Positions 5,593 to 11,812 of a stretch of DNA of 11,812 nucleotides are shown piece by piece. Under the pieces are notes generated by a model that searched no databases, had not been told where the DNA came from, and saw only the letters and a program-made list of their open reading frames with translations. This DNA comes from Alphaproteobacteria bacterium. GTDB lineage: Bacteria; Pseudomonadota; Alphaproteobacteria; ATCC43930; CGMCC-115725. The position numbers and the translations under genes were made by a program. The first letter of the stretch is position 1, and the number at the start of each line of letters is the position of its first letter. The stretch is taken from assembly GCA_028866355.1 (NCBI GenBank), contig JAGWIH010000037.1, positions 1-11,812 of the forward strand, in the 5' to 3' direction.

Positions 5593-7032
5593 TCAGGCGT
5601 CGAGATTGTGCAGCCGTTCGCCGTTGGCGCCGGCACCGTTGCCGTTGCTGGCGCCATTGCCGCCGACGCCGAGCGACTTGAGCTTGCGGTGCAATGCCGA
5701 CCGCTCCATGCCGACGAACGCGGCGGTGCGCGAGATATTGCCGCCGAAGCGCGTGACCTGGGCCATGAGATATTCGCGTTCGAACATTTCGCGGGCGTCA
5801 CGCAACGGCAGGCCCATGAGCTCGCCGCCCTTGTCCCATTTGACCACCGCCGGCGCCACCGTCGTGATTTCGGGCGGGAGATTGTCGGCGTGAATCGGCT
5901 CGCGCGCGTCCCCCGGCGTCATGATCAGCACCCAATCGATGACATTGCGCAGCTGGCGCACGTTGCCCGGCCATTCATAGGATTGAAGCGCCGCCATCGC
6001 ATCCTCACCGAACGCACGCGGTGAGACACGCGCCGCCTCGGCCGCGCGCACCATCAGATGCCGCGCAAGCTCGGGTATGTCCTCGGCGCGTTCGCGCAGC
6101 GGCGGCACCGCCAACGGCACGACCGCGAGCCGATAATAGAGGTCCTCGCGAAAACGGCCGGTGGCGATTTCGCTCTGCAAGTCGCGGTTGGTTGAGGCGA
6201 TGACGCGCACGTCAACCTTGACCCGACCGCCGCCGACGCGCTCGAACGTCTGCTCTTGCAGCGCGCGGACGATCTTGCCCTGCGTTTCGAGCGGCATGTC
6301 GGCGATCTCGTCGAGAAACAGCGTGCCGCCGTGCGCTTCTTCGAAGGTGCCCACCTTGCGCGGGCTGCCGTCACCGTCCGCGCCCGGCTCGGCGCCGAAC
6401 AGCTCGCTCTCGACGCGTTCGGGCCGCATTGTCGCGCAGCTTAGCGTGACGAACGGCCCACGCGCGCGCTTGGAGCGGGCATGCAGCAACCGCGCCACGA
6501 TGTCCTTGCCGGTGCCCGCGACGCCGGTGATCAGCACGCGACTGTTGGTGGCGGCGACACGCTCGATCTGTTGCCGCAACTGCGCGATCTGCTGCGAGCG
6601 GCCGACGAGCTCGTCGTCGGCGCCGGCGCGTTGCTTCAATTCTTCGTTCTCGCGCCGCAGCCGGCTGGTCTCGATGGCGCGGTCGACGATATGCAGCAGC
6701 CGGTCGGCCTTGAACGGTTTCTCGATGAAATCGTAAGCGCCCACCTTGATCGCGGCGACCGCGGTTTCGATCGTGCCGTGACCCGAGATCATCACGACCG
6801 GCACCGTCGGCCATTCGCGCTTGACCACTTTGAGAATCTCGATGCCGTCGAGCTCGCTGCCCTGGAGCCAGATGTCGAGCACCACGAGCGTCGGCCGCCG
6901 CGTGCGGATCGCCACCAGCGCCTCGGTACTGGTGCCGGCCTCGCGCGTCTCGTAGCCCTCGTCGCTGAGAACGCCGCAAATCAGCGCTCGGATGTCGGCC
7001 TCGTCGTCGACGACCAGAATGTCATGCGCCAT
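5593..7032 (-). CDS. ntrX: response regulator NtrX
   Basis: The 479-residue regulator pairs with NtrY in nitrogen, redox and envelope control in alphaproteobacteria. The receiver domain (about 4-120) has acidic D9/D10, phosphoacceptor D53, S83 and K105. The AAA+ domain (about 140-370) has Walker A GVAGTGK (170-176) and Walker B LFLDE (238-242). It also has the RFRED and LRERAEDIP segments. A Fis-type helix-turn-helix lies near 425-455 (NISRTAAFVGMERSALHRKL). The sigma-54-contacting loop reads GADGDG (217-222) where NtrC has GSFTGA, and the next segment is one residue shorter. The protein therefore probably regulates without the classical sigma-54 contact. A Gly/Asn-rich tail (457-472) ends the protein. 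The start at 7032 overlaps ntrY by 11 bp and has GGGAGG 6 nt upstream. Starting at 7104 would add 24 non-homologous residues. Confidence 0.95.
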   Translation of the reverse strand: MAHDILVVDDEADIRALICGVLSDEGYETREAGTSTEALVAIRTRRPTLVVLDIWLQGSELDGIEILKVVKREWPTVPVVMISGHGTIETAVAAIKVGAYDFIEKPFKADRLLHIVDRAIETSRLRRENEELKQRAGADDELVGRSQQIAQLRQQIERVAATNSRVLITGVAGTGKDIVARLLHARSKRARGPFVTLSCATMRPERVESELFGAEPGADGDGSPRKVGTFEEAHGGTLFLDEIADMPLETQGKIVRALQEQTFERVGGGRVKVDVRVIASTNRDLQSEIATGRFREDLYYRLAVVPLAVPPLRERAEDIPELARHLMVRAAEAARVSPRAFGEDAMAALQSYEWPGNVRQLRNVIDWVLIMTPGDAREPIHADNLPPEITTVAPAVVKWDKGGELMGLPLRDAREMFEREYLMAQVTRFGGNISRTAAFVGMERSALHRKLKSLGVGGNGASNGNGAGANGERLHNLDA

Positions 7033-9262
7033 GGGTGCCCTCCCGTTTGACGCGTTCAGTTTCGTCAGCTTCTTCGTCAGCTTCGGTGATGCGCGCTTCG
7101 CCACGCACGAACAGCAACGTCACGCGCGCGCCGCCGCCGGCGCAATCGTCGAGGCGCAGCTCGCCGCCGTGGTCTTCCATGATTTTCTTGACGATCGCCA
7201 ACCCGAGACCCGTGCCGCCGGCACGCGTGGTGACATAGGGCTCGGTCAGCCGATCGCGCTCTTTATGCGGCAGGCCGACGCCGTTGTCTTCGACCGCAAC
7301 GGTGACGTTGCCGTCAGCGTCGGTCATACGGATGCGGACATGGCCAGCCGCAGCGCCGGCGCCGCGCGCCTGGATCGCCTCGCCGGCGTTCTTGAGGATG
7401 TTGACCAACGCCTGGCTGACCTGGCGGCCATCGCACAACAGCCGCATCGGCGTTGTCGGCAAATCGAGATCGAAGCGGATCTCCGGGTTGGCGGTGCGTT
7501 GGAGAAAGGCGGCACGGCGGACAAGCTCGGTCAGATCCTCGTCGCGCAGCACCGGTGCCGGCATGCGCGCGAACGACGAGAATTCGTCAACCATGCGGCC
7601 GATATCGCCAACATGGCGGATGATCGTGTCGGTGCAGATTGCAAACGTGTCGGGATCGGTGTGGATTTCGCCGGCGTATTTGCGTTTCAAGCGCTCGGCG
7701 GACAACTGGATCGGCGTCAGCGGATTCTTGATTTCGTGCGCGATGCGGCGTGCCACGTCCGACCAGGCGGCCTTGCGCTGCGCCGCGATCAGGCTGGTGA
7801 CGTCGTCGAACGTCACGACGTAGCCCTTGATCTCGCCGTCGATGCGCTCGGCGGCGATGCGCACCAACAACGCCACCACGTGTCCGTCGCGCATCAGCTG
7901 GATCTGCGACTGCGCCAGCCGCTCCGGCCGGCGACCGACCTCGTCGAGCAGACCGGCCATCTCCGGCACTAAGTCCGCAAGGTCTTGTCCGATCGTCTGG
8001 TCGAGATCGACGCCGAGCAACACCGACGCCGACCGGTTCGGCAGGTTGATGCGCGCGTGCTGGTCGAGGCCGATGACGCCCGCCGACACGCCGGACAGCA
8101 CCGTCTCGGTGAACCGCCGGCGCTGATCGAGCTGCCGGTTGGCTTCGATCAACTCGCTCTGCTGGCTTTCGAGCTGATGCGTCATGCGATTGAAGGCGCG
8201 GAACAGCGAGCCGAACTCCTCGTCGCCCATCCCGATCGGCACCCGCGCGGTGAGATCGCCGCCGCGCACGCGCTCGGCGGCGACGATAAGAGAGCTCATC
8301 GGCCGGGCCAGGCGCTGCGCGAACGTCAATCCAACCCACACCGCGCCGGTCAGCAGCAGGATGCCGACGGCGAAGAACACCATCGTGAACGCGATCTGGT
8401 ATTCCGAGCGTTCGCCTTCGAGCTTCTCATATTGCGCGACGGCGCTCTGGGTTTGCGTCATGTGCGCCAACACCGCCGGATCGACGTAGCGCCCGACAAA
8501 AAGGTAGACGTCACCAAAGCGGTTGAGCCGGATGAGCGCGCGCACCCGGCCGTCGTTGTCGCTCGTCAACACCGCGACCTCGCCGGACTGCGCCTGACGC
8601 AATGCCCAAACCGGAATCGGTTGCAGCTCGAGCGAGAAGCTCAACGCGGTGTGCGCCAGGACGTGACCGTCACCGTCGAAGACCACCGCTTCGTTGAGCG
8701 AGCGCAGCGCCGCCTGGGCGTTGACCACCTGATTGAGACGGTCGGGATTGATGCTGAGGAACGCCGCCTCGCGATTGAGATCGTTCGCCATGCTGACGAC
8801 ATCGGCGCGGATCGCCTGCTGGTGCTCGTGCAGATAGGCCTCGGCGACGACCAGCGATTCCTGGAGCGCGGTCCGCACGCGCTCGCTGAACCACGCCTGC
8901 ACGCCGAAGCTGAACAATAGGTAGGAGAACACCGCGACGATGATGGTCGGGATCACCGCCACCAGGCTGAACAGCACGACGAGCCGGATGTGCAGCCGCG
9001 AGCCGGCGAGACCGCGGCGGCGTTCGGCCCAGAGTTGCACGAGACGCCACGCCACCACCGCAACCAGCGGCAGCACCAGCACCAGATTGACGATGAGGAT
9101 GAGTTGGTCGAGGTGCGGCTGCGAATCGAACGGCGGGATGCCGCGCATCGCGGCGAAGGTGGCGACGGCGGAAAGCACCGCGGCAACCGCGAGCGCCACG
9201 GCAAGCTTGCGCGCCAGACGCACCCGGCGCGCCCACAACACCAATTCCCGTGAAACGCTCAT
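7022..9262 (-). CDS. ntrY: membrane sensor histidine kinase NtrY
   Basis: The 746-residue inner-membrane kinase is the partner of NtrX. Hydrophobic segments lie near 17-38, 53-76, 93-118 and 290-312. The stretch between the last two (about 119-289) should be periplasmic and is the likely sensing region. HAMP follows at about 310-370 and PAS at about 383-495. The HisKA box is ARRIAHEIKNPLTP with phosphoacceptor H509. The ATPase domain carries NILKN (621-625), DNGVG (659-663) and GGTGLGLA (682-689). The WAERRRGLAGSRLH segment (78-91) is typical of NtrY. A short acidic tail (EADEEADE, 727-734) follows the kinase domain and is encoded in part by the ntrX overlap region. The start ATG at 9262 has only a G-rich, weak Shine-Dalgarno sequence. 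A 163-bp gap separates it from ntrC, so it may have its own promoter. Confidence 0.96.
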   Translation of the reverse strand: MSVSRELVLWARRVRLARKLAVALAVAAVLSAVATFAAMRGIPPFDSQPHLDQLILIVNLVLVLPLVAVVAWRLVQLWAERRRGLAGSRLHIRLVVLFSLVAVIPTIIVAVFSYLLFSFGVQAWFSERVRTALQESLVVAEAYLHEHQQAIRADVVSMANDLNREAAFLSINPDRLNQVVNAQAALRSLNEAVVFDGDGHVLAHTALSFSLELQPIPVWALRQAQSGEVAVLTSDNDGRVRALIRLNRFGDVYLFVGRYVDPAVLAHMTQTQSAVAQYEKLEGERSEYQIAFTMVFFAVGILLLTGAVWVGLTFAQRLARPMSSLIVAAERVRGGDLTARVPIGMGDEEFGSLFRAFNRMTHQLESQQSELIEANRQLDQRRRFTETVLSGVSAGVIGLDQHARINLPNRSASVLLGVDLDQTIGQDLADLVPEMAGLLDEVGRRPERLAQSQIQLMRDGHVVALLVRIAAERIDGEIKGYVVTFDDVTSLIAAQRKAAWSDVARRIAHEIKNPLTPIQLSAERLKRKYAGEIHTDPDTFAICTDTIIRHVGDIGRMVDEFSSFARMPAPVLRDEDLTELVRRAAFLQRTANPEIRFDLDLPTTPMRLLCDGRQVSQALVNILKNAGEAIQARGAGAAAGHVRIRMTDADGNVTVAVEDNGVGLPHKERDRLTEPYVTTRAGGTGLGLAIVKKIMEDHGGELRLDDCAGGGARVTLLFVRGEARITEADEEADETERVKREGTHGA
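7039..7044 (-). promoter_or_regulatory. ntrX ribosome binding site inside ntrY
   Basis: GGGAGG on the minus strand lies 6 nt before the ATG at 7032, within the last codons of ntrY. It fixes the ntrX start and implies coupling of the two genes. Confidence 0.75.
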
Positions 9263-9425
9263 CCGCCCCGGTAGCCCGCCCCGGCAACGTCGGCCAGCGT
9301 TGCATCCCGGCCACGGCGTTGCTTCTAAGCAACACCCTACTCCAACCCCTTAATAACGCGCCATTATTTTTATGACCGGCGCCGATATGCGCGGCGATTC
9401 CGTTCAGCCGAGCGGCGATCAGGCC
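9263..9425 (-). promoter_or_regulatory. ntrC-ntrY intergenic region, candidate ntrYX promoter region
   Basis: This 163-bp gap is the longest between genes of the minus-strand series. It holds an AT-rich island at about 9350-9373 in otherwise GC-rich DNA, and the palindrome at 9318-9333. An ntrYX promoter here is plausible because ntrYX is often expressed apart from ntrBC. No clear -35/-10 pair or sigma-54 (-24/-12) site can be read. Confidence 0.35.
9318..9333. repeat. 16-bp palindrome upstream of ntrY
   Basis: GTTGCTTCTAAGCAAC has 7-bp perfect arms around a 2-bp centre. The spacing suits a dimeric DNA-binding protein better than an RNA hairpin. It lies 56 bp upstream of the ntrY start, downstream of the AT-rich island, where an operator could sit. 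It could instead be part of a transcript end for ntrC, although no U-run follows on the minus strand. Confidence 0.5.
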
Positions 9426-10880
9426 TTATTTCGCGCCGCGACCGACGTCGATTTCGAGTTCGCGGATCTTTTTCCGCAGGGTGTTCCGGTTGAGGCCAAG
9501 GAGCTGGGCCGCCCGCAGTTGATTGCCCCGGGTTGCACCGAGGGTGAGTTGGATGAGCGGCCGTTCGATCTCGCGCAGCACGCGATCATAGAGGCCGGCG
9601 GGCGGCAGGTTGCCCTTATGGGCGTTGAAATAATCGCGCAGGTGGCGTTCGGCGGCGACGCTGAGGCCTTCATTGGCGGCCGCTTCAGGCGCCATATTCA
9701 CCGGCGGCGGTGCCGCTTCCGCGAGTTCGGCTTCGATCGCGTCGAGGCCGATGACTTCCTGCGAGTAAAGCGCGGCGACGCGGCGCACCAAGTTTTCAAG
9801 TTCGCGGACATTGCCGGGCCAGCGATAGGATTTCAGCCGCTCCATCGCCGGCTGGTCGAGCGTCTTGAGCGGCAGCCCTTCGTTATGCGCCAGCTGGAAG
9901 AAATGCCGAACCAGCGCCGGAATGTCCTCGGTGCGCTCGCGCAGCGGTGGCAGCCGCATCGGCACGACGTTGAGGCGATAGAACAGGTCTTCCCGGAACA
10001 GGCCTTGGCGGATCGATTGGCGCAGGTCGCGATGCGTCGCCGCGATGATGCGCACGTCGGCGCGAACCGGCGTGCGACCGCCGACGGCGGTGTATTCGCC
10101 CTGTTGCAGGACGCGCAACAGCCTCGTCTGCGCCTCAAGTGGCATGTCGCCGATTTCGTCGAGGAACAGCGTGCCGCCTTGCGCCTGCTCGAAGCGGCCG
10201 ACACCGCGCGCCGTCGCGCCGGTGAACGATCCCTTTTCGTGACCGAAGAGCTCGCTTTCGATCAGCTCGCGCGGTATCGCCGCCATGTTGATCGCGACGA
10301 ACGGACCGCTGCGTCGTTTGCCGTAATCGTGCAGTGCGCGCGCCACCAATTCCTTACCGGTGCCGCTTTCGCCGGTGATCATCACGGTGAGATCCGTGCC
10401 CATCAGCCGCGCCAGCACGCGATAGATTTCCTGCATCGCCGGTGAGCGGCCGATGACCGGCAGCTGCTCGTCTTCTTCGCCGTTCGCGGATGCCGCCGGC
10501 GCGCCGTTGTGCGGCATCGTCAGCGCGCGTTCGACCAGCGCGACCAGTTCGCGCAGATCGAACGGCTTGGGCAGATATTCGAACGCGCCGCGCTCGGTCG
10601 CCTTGACCGCCGTCAGCAGCGTGTTCTGCGCGCTCATGACGATGATGCGCAGCTCCGGCCGCAGCTTCTTGATGCGCGGCACCATGTCGAGCCCGTTGTC
10701 GTCCGGCATGACCACGTCGGTGATGACGAGATCGCCCTCGCCGTCCGAGACCCAACGCCACAGCGTCGCCGCGTTGCTGGTGGTGCGCACGATATGGCCG
10801 AGCCGGCCCAGCGCCTGGCTCAGCACCGTGCGGATGGCGCGGTCGTCGTCGGCGACCAGGATGGTCGACGGGTTGCTCAT
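9426..10880 (-). CDS. ntrC: nitrogen regulation response regulator NtrC
   Basis: The 484-residue sigma-54-dependent activator turns on nitrogen-scavenging genes (glnA, amtB-glnK and similar) when phosphorylated by NtrB. The receiver has D11/D12, phosphoacceptor D55 and K105. The AAA+ domain shows GESGTGK (170-176), the sigma-54-binding loop GSFTGA (217-222, a tolerated variant of GAFTGA) and Walker B LFLDE (238-242). It also has LFRED and LRERTEDIP. A linker rich in Ala and Pro (about 387-405) leads to the C-terminal Fis-type helix-turn-helix (RAAQLLGLNRNTLRKKIREL). The start ATG at 10880 overlaps the ntrB stop as ATGA (10877-10880). Only a G-rich stretch precedes it, so translation is probably coupled to ntrB. 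Length and order are normal. Confidence 0.97.
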   Translation of the reverse strand: MSNPSTILVADDDRAIRTVLSQALGRLGHIVRTTSNAATLWRWVSDGEGDLVITDVVMPDDNGLDMVPRIKKLRPELRIIVMSAQNTLLTAVKATERGAFEYLPKPFDLRELVALVERALTMPHNGAPAASANGEEDEQLPVIGRSPAMQEIYRVLARLMGTDLTVMITGESGTGKELVARALHDYGKRRSGPFVAINMAAIPRELIESELFGHEKGSFTGATARGVGRFEQAQGGTLFLDEIGDMPLEAQTRLLRVLQQGEYTAVGGRTPVRADVRIIAATHRDLRQSIRQGLFREDLFYRLNVVPMRLPPLRERTEDIPALVRHFFQLAHNEGLPLKTLDQPAMERLKSYRWPGNVRELENLVRRVAALYSQEVIGLDAIEAELAEAAPPPVNMAPEAAANEGLSVAAERHLRDYFNAHKGNLPPAGLYDRVLREIERPLIQLTLGATRGNQLRAAQLLGLNRNTLRKKIRELEIDVGRGAK

Positions 10881-11812
10881 GGCGCGGCCCCGCGCGGCGC
10901 ATCGTGCGACACCGGCAGATAGACGCGGAAGACGGTGCGGCGGGGCTCGCTGTCGAACTCGATCACGCCGCCGTGGTCGCCGATCACCTTGGCGACCAGC
11001 GCCAGGCCGAGACCGCTGCCGTTGTGTTTGGTCGAAACGAACGGATCGAACAAATGCGGCCGCAGGTCCTCGGGAATGCCGGCGCCGTTATCCGTGACCG
11101 ACACGACCAAGGGCAAATGCACGCGGCTGTCGGAGCCGGCAATGGCCAGCCGCACGCCGTGCTGATAGGCGGTCCGGAGCTCGATCTCGCCGCCTTTTTC
11201 CGGCGCCGCCTCGGCGGCGTTCTTCACCAAGTTCATGAACACCTGGATCAGCAGGTCGCGGTTGCCGTGGACGAACGGCAGCGACGGATCATAGATCTCG
11301 GTGATCTGGACATGCCGCGCGAAACCAGACCGCGCCGCCTTCCGCACGCGACCCATCACCTCATGGATGTTGACGGCCGTGCGCTCGAGCGGCCCGCTGT
11401 CGGAGAACACATCCATGCGGTCGACCAGGGCGCAGATACGGTCGGCTTCGTCGCAGATGAGCCGCGTCAGCTCGCGATCGGCGGCATTGACGTTCTGCTC
11501 GAGCAACTGCGCCGCGCCGCGGATGCCCGAAAGCGGATTCTTCACTTCGTGCGCCAGCATCGACGCCATCGCCGTCACCGAGCGCGCGGCGTTGCGGTGC
11601 GTCAGCTGGCGGTCGATCTTGTTGGCGATCGAACGTTCCTGAAACGTCAGCAGCACGCGATCGCGCGCTTCCGACAGCGGCGCCGCCTGAATGTCGACGA
11701 ACCGCGCCGGCAGCCGCGGCGTTTCGAGCGTGATGCCGTATTCCGACACGCTGTGGCCGGTTTCGCGCACGCTGGATATCAACGCGAACAGCGGCCCGTC
11801 CTGCGGCAGCAT
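10877..11812 (-). CDS. ntrB: nitrogen regulation histidine kinase NtrB (5' end outside window)
   Basis: The last 311 residues are visible, and the frame runs off the right edge. The first visible residue is Met, but it sits within the PAS region (MLPQDGPLFALI) and is almost certainly internal. After the PAS remnant comes the HisKA box MLAHEVKNPLSGIRG with phosphoacceptor H88 (visible numbering). The ATPase domain has FMNLVKN (192-198), DNGAGIP (241-247) and GSGLGLAL (265-272). This soluble kinase/phosphatase receives the nitrogen signal from PII (GlnB/GlnK) and controls NtrC. The YQHGVRLAI...LPLVVSVTDNG segment is the usual alphaproteobacterial form. In relatives the dusB/nifR3 gene lies just upstream, beyond this window. 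Confidence 0.95.
   Translation of the reverse strand: MLPQDGPLFALISSVRETGHSVSEYGITLETPRLPARFVDIQAAPLSEARDRVLLTFQERSIANKIDRQLTHRNAARSVTAMASMLAHEVKNPLSGIRGAAQLLEQNVNAADRELTRLICDEADRICALVDRMDVFSDSGPLERTAVNIHEVMGRVRKAARSGFARHVQITEIYDPSLPFVHGNRDLLIQVFMNLVKNAAEAAPEKGGEIELRTAYQHGVRLAIAGSDSRVHLPLVVSVTDNGAGIPEDLRPHLFDPFVSTKHNGSGLGLALVAKVIGDHGGVIEFDSEPRRTVFRVYLPVSHDAPRGAAP

Noticed and set aside
5617..5670. Repetitive GCC/GTTGCC-rich stretch at the 3' end of ntrX as a possible regulatory repeat
   Set aside because: It simply encodes the Gly/Asn/Ala-rich tail of NtrX. The units are imperfect and no separate function is suggested.
9283..9296. Possible sigma-54 promoter upstream of ntrY (TGGCCGACGTTGCC on the minus strand)
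   Set aside because: Only 8 bases separate the GG and GC elements where sigma-54 needs 10.

Overview
The window is high-GC DNA with dense codon-biased genes. It looks like an alphaproteobacterial chromosome, most likely Rhodospirillales-like: the tandem nitrogen two-component systems ntrB-ntrC-ntrY-ntrX followed by hfq-hflX is a conserved alphaproteobacterial arrangement. This placement comes from gene content and order; no database search was possible.

Layout, left to right. Bases 1-285 hold the 3' end of a plus-strand metallo-beta-lactamase-fold hydrolase gene. Bases 286-469 are non-coding and contain a 28-bp sequence (330-357, minus orientation) matching the Escherichia coli XerCD recombination site dif at 22 of 28 positions, including an unbroken 18-bp core. 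mazG (470-1318, plus) follows. From 1402 to the right edge every gene is on the minus strand. In transcription order these are ntrB (5' end outside the window), ntrC, ntrY, ntrX, a class IV aminotransferase of the D-amino-acid type, a HAD phosphatase, hfq, hflX and a 3-hydroxyisobutyrate dehydrogenase-like gene. Several junctions are ATGA or short overlaps (ntrB/ntrC, ntrY/ntrX, aminotransferase/leader ORF, hflX/dehydrogenase), which suggests translational coupling. The largest gap, 163 bp between ntrC and ntrY, carries a palindrome and an AT-rich patch and may hold a separate ntrYX promoter. A nested inverted repeat at 1324-1395 separates the convergent mazG and dehydrogenase genes and probably ends the long minus-strand transcript.

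How the genes work together. NtrB/NtrC is the nitrogen-status system that drives sigma-54 promoters, and NtrC here has an intact GSFTGA loop. NtrY/NtrX is the membrane-bound paralogous pair. NtrX has lost the GAFTGA loop, so it probably does not act as a classical sigma-54 activator. Hfq (small-RNA chaperone) and HflX (ribosome-associated GTPase) add post-transcriptional and stress control. MazG is a house-cleaning NTP pyrophosphohydrolase.

Most of the window is conserved core genome, and I see no phage, transposon, CRISPR, defence or biosynthetic system. The two most notable features are the dif site, which would place this region at the replication terminus, and a 33-bp near-duplicate of the HAD gene's 5' end. 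That duplicate leaves a 19-codon decoy reading frame between the aminotransferase and the intact phosphatase gene.
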